Shown here piece after piece: positions 16,400-25,600 of a stretch of DNA of 64,000 bases. Location of the stretch: positions 62,001-126,000 of the forward strand of contig NZ_FLKM01000009.1 in NCBI RefSeq assembly GCF_900086585.1. Reading direction: 5' to 3'. The position numbers and the translations under genes were made by a program. The notes beneath the pieces were generated by a model that saw only the letters and a list, made by a program, of their open reading frames with translations, had not been told where the DNA came from and made no database searches. Source of the DNA: Emergencia timonensis. Its GTDB lineage: Bacteria; Bacillota; Clostridia; Peptostreptococcales; Anaerovoracaceae. Position 1 is the first letter of the stretch. Each line of letters starts with the position of its first letter.

Positions 16400-17251
16400 A
16401 TGTCTAAAATAAAATTCGGCGTTTGTGAATTTGGATTCCCCTGCTGGGGTCCTTCTGCAATCAGGATGGCCTATGAAGCGGGCTTTGAAGGAATTCAGCT
16501 GGCAGATTGCGGTGGAACCGACAAATCCTATCCGCTGACAAATAAATGGATTCAAGAAGATTATCTCAACGCTTCGCAAAAATATGGGATCACCCTTCAG
16601 TCCATTCATCTTTACACTTTGGTGCGTCAGGGTTATATCAGAAGCAGCCTGCGCTCACAAGAAGGAAAGATTGCCATGGAAAGCATAAAGAAGGGGATTA
16701 TCGCAGCCTCTGAAATGAACATTCCCACCGTGATGATTGAAGGAATGCGCATGTATGGAGCGGCGCAGCACCAGCATGTTTATGAGATGTATCAATATGC
16801 TGTCCAGGTGGCAGAAGAATATGGCGTGACGATTGCAATGGAGACGGATATCACGCTACAGCAGCAGATTGATTTTGCAGATCAATTTGACGGCAGATTG
16901 AAGTATTGTTTTGATACACACAATCCGGTCATGTATGGAACAGGCTATCCGCCGGATATGATTCGCGCACTGGGGAAAGAGAGAATCGATCATTTTCACA
17001 TGAAGGAATCGTTAGCAGACGAAGAAGGGTTTATTACAAAAGAAACCGCGCCGATCGTCCTTTTGGGGGAAGGCAGCACCTATTTTGACGAATCGGTACA
17101 AGCCATAAAAGAGATCGGATATGAAGGATGGATTATTTCTGAGACCTTCTATGAACGCCCGCGCTTTAATGCAGATGGAGAGGACTATGTGTCTTCGGCA
17201 AGGAAAGATGTCGAAAAGCTGAGAGCGGCATTTGCAGAGTATAATAAGTAA
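16400..17251 (+). CDS. TIM-barrel sugar isomerase/epimerase-like protein (AP endonuclease family 2)
   Basis: 283-residue xylose-isomerase-like TIM barrel of the IolE/IolI/UxaE-like superfamily. Metal-site residues are complete: Glu in IAMETD, Asp and His in CFDTHNP, His in IDHFHMK and a last Glu in IISETFY. The N-terminal KFGVCEFGFPCWGPSAI is shared with the three other copies at 44656, 52072 and 52994; it is closest to the 52994 copy (both have IHLYTL and GTGYPP). These enzymes epimerise, isomerise or dehydrate keto-sugars, keto-inositols or dehydroshikimate. Substrate here unknown. A GGAGGAGAG ribosome-binding site follows the SDR stop by a few bases. Confidence 0.85.
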   Translation: MSKIKFGVCEFGFPCWGPSAIRMAYEAGFEGIQLADCGGTDKSYPLTNKWIQEDYLNASQKYGITLQSIHLYTLVRQGYIRSSLRSQEGKIAMESIKKGIIAASEMNIPTVMIEGMRMYGAAQHQHVYEMYQYAVQVAEEYGVTIAMETDITLQQQIDFADQFDGRLKYCFDTHNPVMYGTGYPPDMIRALGKERIDHFHMKESLADEEGFITKETAPIVLLGEGSTYFDESVQAIKEIGYEGWIISETFYERPRFNADGEDYVSSARKDVEKLRAAFAEYNK

Positions 17252-17267
17252 ATAGCAATGATGTGAG

Positions 17268-17300
17268 GAGCTGCTGTGCTGGTGAGCGCAGCAGTTCTTT
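17268..17300 (+). terminator. Possible terminator or attenuator
   Basis: GAGCTGCTGTGC and GCGCAGCAGTTC pair across a short loop and run into TTTTG, between the TIM-barrel and MDR genes. The T-tract is short, so partial read-through into the next gene is likely. Confidence 0.5.
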
Positions 17301-17323
17301 TGAAATAACAGATGAGGTGAACT

Positions 17324-18412
17324 ATGAAAGGTAAAATGGTATATTTTTCGGGAGAGAAGAAGTTTGGCATAACGGAGCACGAGCTTCCTGAGGCCAGCGA
17401 GGGCGCAGTGCTGGTTAAAATTATCTGCACCAATATTTGCGGTTCAGACGTTAAGAATTGGAAGGGCGCGTCCTCGGTTGGTCTAAGTGACAAGCCGACC
17501 TGCCAAGGTCATGAATTCATCGGTGAAATTTATCAGCTGGGAGAAGGCGTGACGACAGATAGTATGGGATCTTCCGTACATGTAGGAGACAGAGTCGTAG
17601 CGCCTTACTACATCACCTGCAAGAACTGCCCGATGTGCAAGATCGGACGCTACGATCTGTGTGAAAACGCCTATATCCACTTAGGGTCAAGCCCTGACCA
17701 GTGGCCGTATTTTGGCGGTACTTTTGCTTCACACTATTACATTTACCCGGAACAGGAGTTTTACAAAGTCCCCGACGACGTGCCGAATGAATTGGCAGTA
17801 GGCGCTAATTGTGCTTTTTCACAGGTTTATTACGGACTGGACAGGGCATCTCTTGTCAGCGGAGAGACCCTTCTGATTCAAGGGGCTGGCGGACTGGGAC
17901 TTTATGCTTCAGCCATTGCCAAAGAAAAAGGAGCGAAAGTCATCATCATAGATACGGTGTCCGAGAGACTAGAAACTGCGAAAAAGTTCGGCGCTGACTA
18001 TGTGATCAATGCATCTGAAACGACCCTTGAAGAACGTGAAGCTCTTGTCAAGGAATATACGGAAGGAAAAGGACCAGAGGCTGCCCTGGAGGTTACAGGC
18101 TTTGCAGGCGCCTTTGAGGAAGGAATTCATCATCTGGCGATCATGGGCAGGTACATCGTGATCGGAATTAACTCGACAGGCGTCAGCGCCGAAATCTCAC
18201 CGGGATATATTACAAGAAAAGCCATTACGGTTTACGGTGTATGCAGATACCTTCCTGAATATCTATATAAATCCCTGCTGTTTCTCGACAAATATCAGGA
18301 TAAATATCCATTTAAAGATTTCTCGGACAGAAGCTTCCGCCTGGAAGAAATCGGTGAAGCCCTTCAGCTTTCAGCGGACAGAAAGATTACGCGGGCGATC
18401 ATCAGACCGTGA
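17324..18412 (+). CDS. Zinc-dependent medium-chain alcohol/polyol dehydrogenase
   Basis: MDR-family NAD(P)-dependent dehydrogenase, 362 residues. The catalytic zinc site is Cys in NICGSD and His-Glu in CQGHEF. The structural zinc loop is CKNCPMCKIGRYDLC (CX2CX2CX7C). The Rossmann motif is GAGGLGLYA near 187, with Asp in VIIIDTVSE indicating NAD preference. It resembles threonine/sorbitol dehydrogenase-type members. It is more distant from the two MDR genes at 50994 and 54894 than those are from each other. It probably oxidises a secondary hydroxyl of a pathway intermediate. Confidence 0.87.
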   Translation: MKGKMVYFSGEKKFGITEHELPEASEGAVLVKIICTNICGSDVKNWKGASSVGLSDKPTCQGHEFIGEIYQLGEGVTTDSMGSSVHVGDRVVAPYYITCKNCPMCKIGRYDLCENAYIHLGSSPDQWPYFGGTFASHYYIYPEQEFYKVPDDVPNELAVGANCAFSQVYYGLDRASLVSGETLLIQGAGGLGLYASAIAKEKGAKVIIIDTVSERLETAKKFGADYVINASETTLEEREALVKEYTEGKGPEAALEVTGFAGAFEEGIHHLAIMGRYIVIGINSTGVSAEISPGYITRKAITVYGVCRYLPEYLYKSLLFLDKYQDKYPFKDFSDRSFRLEEIGEALQLSADRKITRAIIRP

Positions 18413-18466
18413 TCGATAGAAGTGACGTATAATTCATGGGAATAAAACAGTATAAATTTTGTGTAT

Positions 18467-18495
18467 TTGAAAAAGAAAGGTTTGGCGAGTAACAT
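18467..18495 (+). promoter_or_regulatory. Probable promoter of the 2-oxoacid dehydrogenase operon
   Basis: TTGAAA (18467-18472) and TAACAT (18490-18495) are 17 nt apart. The inverted repeat at 18498 overlaps the expected start site. Confidence 0.5.
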
Positions 18496-18497
18496 AT

Positions 18498-18523
18498 TAT
18501 TACGAGAGAGATCGTTCGTAATA
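18498..18523. promoter_or_regulatory. Operator-like inverted repeat upstream of the dehydrogenase complex genes
   Basis: TATTACGA-N10-TCGTAATA: perfect 8-bp arms, about 30 nt before the E1-alpha start and just downstream of the predicted -10. The position suits a repressor site; a hairpin in the leader RNA is the alternative. Confidence 0.5.
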
Positions 18524-18552
18524 TAGTTAGATCGAGAAACGGAGGAATAAAT

Positions 18553-19521
18553 ATGGCAGATTTAGCTTTGCTGCTTGAATTTTATGAGAACTTAGTAAAG
18601 AGCCGCAGATTTGACGAGCTTTTGTGGGATGCCTATGTCAATGGCAAACCCTTAGGAATGACGCATCTGGGAATAGGAGAAGAGGCCGTGGGAACTGCAA
18701 CCATGAAGGTGTTTCGTGAGACCGATATCGTGTGCCCCCATCACCGTTCCCACGCACATATCCTGATGCGCGGCTGTGATATCAAGGCGATGCTTTCGGA
18801 GACGTTGCTGAAAGCAACTGGAACCTGTAAGGGGAAAGCGGGAGAAGCCCACTTTGTTGATGCAGCAAAGAACCTGTACATCCTGGGAGGAACATTGGGA
18901 CCTTGCTATACAGTTCCTGTAGGTTTTGCCTACGATTTCAAACAAGAAGGGAAGGGGAATATCGCCGTCGCTTATTCCGGGGACGGTTCCACCTGTGAAG
19001 GGGCATTCTACGAGGGCGTCAACATGGCAGCGGCATTCAAGCTGCCAGTACTATTCATCATTCAGAACAACTTCTTCGCCATTTCGGAAGACTTCAGAAA
19101 GATGACGGGACTCAACAGGCTGAGCACCCGCGCCCAGGGCTTTGGCATCCCAGGAGTTACAGTGGAAAATGGCAATGACGTGGAAGAAGTATATGAAGCC
19201 ACGAAAAAAGCGGCGGAATATGTCAGGGCAGGCAATGGACCGATGATTTTAGAAATCATGACTTGGAGGAAGATGGGACACGGCCCCAATGAATCCGGTA
19301 CGAAGTATAAAGATCCTGAAGAGCAGAAGGCATGGCTTGCGAATGATCCCATCAAGCTGTTAACTGCAAAATTAAAAGAACAGTATCATGTGACTGATGA
19401 ACAGTTGAAAGCGATTGATGACAGAGTTGAAACGTTATTGCAGGATGCCTGGGAATATGCGGAGAATGCGCCATACAGTGAACCTGAAGTCGCAATGCAG
19501 CATATCTATGCCGGATGCTAG
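18553..19521 (+). CDS. 2-oxoacid/acetoin dehydrogenase complex E1 component, alpha subunit
   Basis: Thiamine-diphosphate-dependent E1-alpha, 322 residues, in the size range of AcoA/PdhA. The ThDP motif is SGDGSTCEGAFYEG followed by IIQNN (GDG-x-N(N) pattern) near 138-170. It also has THLGIGEEAVGTA near 36, HHRSHAHILMRG near 62 and GHGPNESGTKYK. With E1-beta it decarboxylates a 2-oxo acid, or cleaves an alpha-hydroxyketone such as acetoin, and passes the acyl group to lipoate. The four E1/E1/lipoyl/E2 genes run in one direction with short gaps. No acoR or acoX is present, so acetoin is only one option. Confidence 0.88.
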   Translation: MADLALLLEFYENLVKSRRFDELLWDAYVNGKPLGMTHLGIGEEAVGTATMKVFRETDIVCPHHRSHAHILMRGCDIKAMLSETLLKATGTCKGKAGEAHFVDAAKNLYILGGTLGPCYTVPVGFAYDFKQEGKGNIAVAYSGDGSTCEGAFYEGVNMAAAFKLPVLFIIQNNFFAISEDFRKMTGLNRLSTRAQGFGIPGVTVENGNDVEEVYEATKKAAEYVRAGNGPMILEIMTWRKMGHGPNESGTKYKDPEEQKAWLANDPIKLLTAKLKEQYHVTDEQLKAIDDRVETLLQDAWEYAENAPYSEPEVAMQHIYAGC

Positions 19522-19540
19522 GATAAGGAGGGCTAGGAGA

Positions 19541-20530
19541 ATGGAAACAAAGAAGATGACATATATGCAGGCAATCAGGCTTGCCTTGGATGAAGAGATG
19601 GCGCGGGATGAAAAGGTCATCATGATGGGGCAGGACATCGGCATCTTAGGAGGCGCCTATGGAGTTACCGGCGATCTGTATCATAAATACGGACCGGATC
19701 GTGTGATCGACGCGCCCTTATCTGAGAATGCCATCGTAGGCTTTGGCATCGGTGCGGCGATGAGAGGCTGGAGGCCGATCATCGATATTATGAAGATGGA
19801 TTTCAGCATGTGCGCTCTCGACCCTATCGTAAACCACCTTGCAAAATACAGATACATGTCGGGCGGGCAGATCTCCTGTATGCCAGCCGTCGTCAGGACT
19901 GTTATCGGAGGAGGCACCAGGTCAGGCCCTCATCACAGCCAGTCGGTTTACAGCCTGTACGCAGGATTTCCGGGACTGAAAGTAGTCTGCGCCTCGACTC
20001 CGGAGGATGCAAAGGGACTGCTCAAGGCGGCGCTGCGCGACGACGATCCCGTATTCTTCTGCGAGGAAGCCGGGGCTTACCGAATGAAGGCAGAGGTGCC
20101 GCTGGATCCAGACTTTGTCGTTCCCATCGGAAAGAGCAAAGTGGTATGTGAGGGTGATGATCTCACCGTGGTCGGTTTTGGTACGGCAATTTTGAAAGCG
20201 ACAAAAGCAGCAGAACAGCTCAGAGAAGAAGGCATCAACATGGAACTGATCGACCTCAGAAGCCTGAGACCCCTTGACCTGGGTCCGGTGGCGGCATCGG
20301 TTAGAAAGACCGGAAAACTCTTGCTTGTCGATGAATTCACAGAGACCTATGGCATCACCGGAGAGATCACATTCCAAGTATCAGAGACATGCTTTGAAGA
20401 CTTAAAGATGCCTGTTCAGAGGTGCACGCTGCCAGATACGATTATCCCTGCCGCCCCGACCCTGGAAGATTGGGTGATGCTGTCGCCGGAGAAAATCGCC
20501 GTAAGGGTAAAAGAGATGATAAACGCATAA
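19541..20530 (+). CDS. 2-oxoacid/acetoin dehydrogenase complex E1 component, beta subunit
   Basis: 329-residue partner of the preceding gene. Motifs are YMQAIRLALDEEMARDEKV at the N-terminus, MGQDIGILGGAYGVTGDL, PLSENAIVGFGIGAAM, SGPHHSQS (with catalytic-loop His residues near 127) and the C-terminal domain GKLLLVDEFTETYG. I place the start at 19541, after GGCTAGGAG, rather than at an in-frame start within the alpha gene. It completes the ThDP-binding heterotetramer. Confidence 0.88.
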   Translation: METKKMTYMQAIRLALDEEMARDEKVIMMGQDIGILGGAYGVTGDLYHKYGPDRVIDAPLSENAIVGFGIGAAMRGWRPIIDIMKMDFSMCALDPIVNHLAKYRYMSGGQISCMPAVVRTVIGGGTRSGPHHSQSVYSLYAGFPGLKVVCASTPEDAKGLLKAALRDDDPVFFCEEAGAYRMKAEVPLDPDFVVPIGKSKVVCEGDDLTVVGFGTAILKATKAAEQLREEGINMELIDLRSLRPLDLGPVAASVRKTGKLLLVDEFTETYGITGEITFQVSETCFEDLKMPVQRCTLPDTIIPAAPTLEDWVMLSPEKIAVRVKEMINA

Positions 20531-20553
20531 TGAAAAATAAGGAGGAATAGAAA

Positions 20554-20817
20554 ATGGCAAAAGTGATCAATATGCCGAAAATGGGTGAAGCCATGGAGGA
20601 AGGACAGATTGTCTCCTGGATGTACGAAGAAGGACAGACTGTAGAAAAGGGAGAACCGCTATTCGAGATTATGACGGACAAGTCGACCATGGAATTTCCG
20701 TGTCCGGAATCGGGGACGCTCTTAAAGATTTTGGCAGAATGCAATGAGGATTATGACTGCGGCACCCCAATCTGCATTATCGGCTCTGCAGGCGAAGATA
20801 TTTCTAATTTGATATAG
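20554..20817 (+). CDS. Free-standing lipoyl carrier domain
   Basis: An 87-residue protein that is a single lipoyl/biotinyl domain: IGxxMEEG-like GEAMEEGQIVSWMYEEGQTV at the N-terminus and the modified lysine (about Lys43) in MTDKSTMEF. It ends in DYDCGTPICIIGSAGED. In usual complexes this domain is the N-terminus of E2; here it is its own gene, with no peripheral subunit-binding domain attached. GGAGG precedes the ATG. The lipoate ligase at 43654 is the candidate modifying enzyme. A biotin carrier is less likely, because the modified-site context is DKS and not (A)MKM. Confidence 0.85.
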   Translation: MAKVINMPKMGEAMEEGQIVSWMYEEGQTVEKGEPLFEIMTDKSTMEFPCPESGTLLKILAECNEDYDCGTPICIIGSAGEDISNLI

Positions 20818-20841
20818 GTATCAAGCGGAGAGGAGCAGACC

Positions 20842-21537
20842 ATGAAACAGATTGCAAATACAGTCAAATACAGCGGCATGCGAAAGGCCGTCGGCAAGAA
20901 AATGGAAGTCAGCGGCAACTACCCGATGTCTTACCAGGGGAGCTATGTAGATGTGACGGATCTCTTGGACTTCCGAAAAAAAGTGAACGCTGAAAAGAAT
21001 GTAAATCTGACGGTGAACGATTACATCATCAAAGCGGTCAGTCTTTCTCTGCAGAGAGTTCCCATCATGAATTCAGCTTTCAGTGAAGACATGAAGCAGA
21101 TTGAGATTTATGAGTCCTGCAACATCAGCGTTATGACGGCATCAGAGAAGGGACTTGTGGCTCCAGTCATTAAAGATTCTCAGAATAAGACAATCTTTGA
21201 AATTTCATCTGAAATGAAAGAATTGGTTTCCAAGGCGAATGCGGGTACGTTAACCCCCGACGATTATGCTGACGGTACTTTTGGCGTAACCAACATCGGA
21301 AAATTAAACTCTTTTGATTCCGTTCCACTTCCACTTCCGCCGGAACCTGCCATCATGACAGCATGTACGGCAAAGAAAATGCCTGTCGTCATGGACGACG
21401 ACACCATCGCCGTACGTATGATGATGAAGCTGGTTATCGGAGGAGACCACCGTATTCTCGACGGTGTGCCCCTTGCACAGTTTATCAACAGTATGAAAGA
21501 ATTGCTGGAAGCGCCGGAAGTATTGATAAAAGAATAG
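20842..21537 (+). CDS. 2-oxoacid dehydrogenase E2 acyltransferase catalytic domain only
   Basis: 231-residue chloramphenicol-acetyltransferase-like E2 core. The active-site motif is HRILDGVPLAQF near 203 (HxxxDG), and a substrate-channel segment ASEKGLVAPVI and FGVTNIGKLNSFDSV are conserved. The lipoyl and subunit-binding domains normally fused at the N-terminus are missing; the protein starts close to the core with YSGMRKAVGKKM. It works with the 87-residue lipoyl protein just upstream. GAGAGGAG precedes the ATG. A terminator follows, so this is the last gene of the unit; E3 lies at 36938. Confidence 0.87.
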   Translation: MKQIANTVKYSGMRKAVGKKMEVSGNYPMSYQGSYVDVTDLLDFRKKVNAEKNVNLTVNDYIIKAVSLSLQRVPIMNSAFSEDMKQIEIYESCNISVMTASEKGLVAPVIKDSQNKTIFEISSEMKELVSKANAGTLTPDDYADGTFGVTNIGKLNSFDSVPLPLPPEPAIMTACTAKKMPVVMDDDTIAVRMMMKLVIGGDHRILDGVPLAQFINSMKELLEAPEVLIKE

Positions 21538-21545
21538 CTTAAATC

Positions 21546-21580
21546 AAATCCCAAAGAGCAAAGACGCTTTTTGGGATTTT
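21546..21580. terminator. Bidirectional terminator
   Basis: AAATCCCAAA and TTTGGGATTT form a 10-bp stem with T-tracts on both strands, between the convergent E2 and LysR genes. Confidence 0.85.
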
Positions 21581-21583
21581 GTG

Positions 21584-22456
21584 TTAGTTCTCTTTATATA
21601 ATTCATAGGCCAGAGATACAAAGCTTTCAACAGCCGGGTTTTCTTTATTTTTCGGTGTTAAAATGTAGATGTTGAAGTGAAACCCTTGCTGCAGTTCAGG
21701 TATGACTTTCAGATGGCCTTTGGACAACTCGTCTTTGATCAATGGTGCGGGAAGGATGGCGATCCCGCTGCCGTTACACGCAAATTCTTTGATGATCATT
21801 AAATTTCCCACATTCTTAAGCGCAGAAAAAGATTCGTCGAAATGGATACCCATATTGCCCAGCATGGTCGTAACAAGAGAGATACTCATGGTGCAGAACA
21901 GAGTGTTTGAGGATAGAGTGCTTTTTAAGCCGCGTTTCAGAACCGGGTGTTCCGGCGAGGCAACAAACAGCAGCGGCAGTCTGCACAGAAAATTGCAATT
22001 GACTTCCGCAGAGTGAAATTCAGGTTCACAGATGAGGCACACATCGCAATTGCCCTGCGTGATCTTCTCTAGTGAAACATCTGTTGTCATCTTAGAATAT
22101 TCGATATCTACATCAGGAAATTTTGCGATATAGTCCTTTATCAGCTCGTTAAAAACGATAAAATCGCTGGATTCACTTGCACCGATACGAAGGGTATCCT
22201 TGGGGCTTGAAAGCTTGTTCATCGCCTCATCATAGGTATGCAGCATTTTTGCAGCATATGCAAGAAAGTGCATCCCCTTATCGGTAAACGTGATACCGTG
22301 CTGCACGCGTTGATACAACTTGGTGCCAAGTTCACTCTCCAGGGATTTCAGCTGATCGTAGATTGTGGACTTTGAATAACCCAGAAGCACGGCAGTTTGA
22401 GAGATGTTGCCATTTTTTGCTAAGGTGACATAGGTGCGAAGATAGCTGATATTCAT
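21584..22456 (-). CDS. LysR family regulator (paralogue 1)
   Basis: 290-residue LTTR with HTH at 1-60 (YVTLAKNGNISQTAVLLGYS, then STIYDQLKSLE). It is a close paralogue of the regulator at 26861: shared segments include FLAYAAKMLHTYDEAM versus FLPYAESILNTYDEAM, LRIGASES versus LRLSASET, and GSGIAILPAPLI versus GQGIAILPETLV. It is divergent from nifJ (165 bp gap) and convergent with the E2 gene. By position nifJ is its likely target. Similar effector domains suggest that both paralogues sense related ligands. Confidence 0.9.
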   Translation of the reverse strand: MNISYLRTYVTLAKNGNISQTAVLLGYSKSTIYDQLKSLESELGTKLYQRVQHGITFTDKGMHFLAYAAKMLHTYDEAMNKLSSPKDTLRIGASESSDFIVFNELIKDYIAKFPDVDIEYSKMTTDVSLEKITQGNCDVCLICEPEFHSAEVNCNFLCRLPLLFVASPEHPVLKRGLKSTLSSNTLFCTMSISLVTTMLGNMGIHFDESFSALKNVGNLMIIKEFACNGSGIAILPAPLIKDELSKGHLKVIPELQQGFHFNIYILTPKNKENPAVESFVSLAYELYKEN

Positions 22457-22621
22457 AGAAGCTCCTTTCCTGCGTATTAACGTGATTCAGCAAGTTCGGA
22501 TTGCACGAAAACAGGCTAACATTTTCAAAAATCTGAACCTTTCATTTTTATTGTATACTAAATGATACATGAAAACAAGCGCGCTTTAGATATATGTTGT
22601 AAAACAGAAAGGTAGTATGAT

Positions 22622-25600
22622 ATGAAAAAGAAGTACACGGTTATGGACGGAAATACGGCGGCGGCCCATGTGGCATATGCGTTTACAGAGGTGGCGGCAA
22701 TTTATCCGATTACACCTTCCTCCCCAATGGCCGAGAAGGTGGACGAATGGGCGGCAAAGGGAAGAGAAAACTTATTCGGCTCTCCAGTTGATGTCATCCA
22801 GATGCAATCGGAAGCGGGGGCGGCAGGCACCTGTCACGGTTCCTTACAGGCAGGGGCGTTGACCACAACCTTCACATCGTCACAGGGGCTGATGCTGATG
22901 ATTCCGGCGATGTATGCCATGGGGGGACAGTTTCTTCCCAACGTCATGCATATCGCCTCTCGTGTGGTGACTTCCAATCACCACTCCATCTTTGGAGATC
23001 ATACGGATTTTATGACCTGCAGAACGACTGGCTATGCAATGCTCATGTCGTCCTCGCCACAGGAAGCGATGGATCTTGGCGCGGTGGCACATTTGTCAGC
23101 AATCAGCTCCAAATACGCATTCATGCATTGTTTTGATGGATTCAGAACGTCACATGAGATGCAGCGGATAGAAGAACTGGATTATGAAGATCTGAGAAAG
23201 CTTGTGGACTATGAGGCTCTCAAGCAGTTTCGAAAAGCATCGTTGAATCCGGAGCACCCGACCAACCGCGGCAATAATGTGAACCCCGATATCTATTTTC
23301 AGTGTAAGGAAGGGGCAAATATAAAGAGCGAAGTGGTTCCCGAAAAGGTGCAGCTTTACATGGACGAAATGAACAAATTAACAGGGAAAGATTATAAGCT
23401 GTTTAATTACTATGGAGCAGATGATGCAGAAGAGGTCATCGTTGTGATGTGCTCTGCCTCCGAAACTGTGAAAGAAACTGTAAAATACCTTAATAGCATG
23501 GGAAGGAAAGTAGGGGTTGTTCAAATCCATCTCTATAGACCATTTTCGGTAAAGCATTTTGCAGAGGCAATTCCAAGAACCTGTAAGAATATTGCAGTTT
23601 TGGATCGCTCCAAGGAAACTGGTTCGGTAGGGGAGCCTGTCTACCTGGATGTTGTAACGGCGTTGAATCAGGTTGGAAGAAGTGATATTAAGGTTGTTGG
23701 CGGAAGATACGGACTTTCTTCAAAAGACACTACGCCGGGACAGATTGTTGCAGTATTCGATAACTTAAGAGAAAAGACACCTAAAAATAATTTTACCATC
23801 GGTATTTTGGACGATGTTACAAATACGTCCCTCAAATATAAGGAGATTGAATTTGCGCATAAAGGGCGGGTTTCCTGTAAACTATGGGGTCTGGGCGGCG
23901 ACGGCACGGTGGGGGCAAATAAGAATGCGATCAGTATCATCGGGCTTGCGGCAGATAAATATGTACAGGCGTATTTTTCCTATGACACGATGAAATCCGG
24001 CGGATTGACACAGTCCCACCTGCGCTTTGGCGACGAAAAGATCGAATCGACTTACCTGGTCTCATCTACGGACTTTGTCGGCGTCCATGAGCCGACCTAT
24101 ATCCACAAGTATGACACGACTACGGATTTAAAGGAGAAGGGGATTTTCCTGTTAAACTGTCCTTGGTCTGCCGAGGAGCTGGACGCGCGTCTTCCAGGGA
24201 AAGTGAAGCGCGACCTGGCGAATAAAGAGGCGCAGGTTTATATCATCGATGCGGCAAAGGCAGCGTCAGACATTGGACTTGGAAAAAGAACCAACAATAT
24301 TCTTCAGGCAGCGTTCTTTGCCCTGACAAAAATCATTCCGATGGAAGTTGCAATAGAAGAAATGAAAAAGAACAACTACGATTCCTACTTTAAGAAAGCG
24401 GGGCAGAAAATTGTAGATCTAAACGACCAGGCAGTTGATATAGGCGTTCATGCGGCGGTCAAGGTGGAAATCCCTGACAGCTGGAAAAATGCAAAAGATG
24501 AAGAAGCTTCTGAAATCACAGCAACGGACTTTGTAAGGGAGATCGTTTTTCCTATGGATCGCCAGCAAGGGGATAAGCTGCCAGTGTCTGTATTTAAAAA
24601 ACATGGCGTACTTGACGGCACTTGGGAAAACGGGACGTCGGCATACGCAAAAAGGGGTGTGGCCAAGAGTGTTCCAAAGTGGAACGGCGAAGCATGCATC
24701 CAGTGCAACCGCTGTGCAGCAAGCTGTCCCCATGCAGCGATTCGTCCTGTCCTGTTGACAGAGGCGGAGAGAAAAAACGCTCCAGAAACCTTTGCAATGA
24801 TACCTGCAAAAGGTCTTGGAGGTCACAGCAATGCGTATTTTTATCGTATGCAGGTATCCCCTTATGATTGCCTGGGCTGCGAAGTCTGCATTTCAGTATG
24901 TCCGGTAAAAGAAAAGGGAGCCCTGGTCATGACTTCTTTTGAGGAGATGAAACAGGAACAGAAAAATTTTGATAATATTGCCATGAACGACAATTATTTA
25001 AAAAAGGATGTAATCAGCGACAAAAATATGAAGCTGCTGCAATTTGCAAAACCATATTTTCAGTTCTCTGCTGCATGTGCGGGATGTGCAGAGACGACAT
25101 ATATCAAGCTGCTGAGTCAGCTATTTGGAGACCGCCTGTATGTTGGAAATGCGGCAGGCTGTTCCTCGGCAATCAGCGGCGGTGCGCCGATTTTGCCATA
25201 CTGCCGTGACAACCATGGTTATGGACCTGCATGGGAACATTCCCTCTTTGAAGATAATGCGGAATTCGCTTATGGGTTCTTCCATGCCCAGGATGTGATT
25301 CGAAAGGAACTCCTGCTGCGTCTGACAAAGATGAAAGACGACGGAATTGCAGTGCAAGAAATCGACGACTATTTGAAAAATTGGAATGAAAGTGCAAAAT
25401 CACGGCAGGTTTCAGATGCGCTGCTCGCTAAATTAGAGGGAAGTGAAAAAACGGAGGATGTCATAAACATCTTGGAGAATCGAGAATATCTAGCAAAAAA
25501 ATCCGTCTGGGCAGTCGGCGGAGACGGCTGGGCATATGATATCGGCTTTGGCGGGATTGATCATGTCATGGCGCAGAACAGAGATGTAAATCTGATGGTC

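Noticed and set aside
18553..21537. Acetoin catabolic operon (acoABCL)
   Set aside because: E1 subunits are compatible, but there is no acoR, acoX or adjacent acoL, and E2 is split. The substrate is left open.
24419..24826. 135-codon antisense frame inside nifJ
   Set aside because: Lies opposite the conserved 4Fe-4S region of nifJ; Cys-rich only because of the complementary codons.
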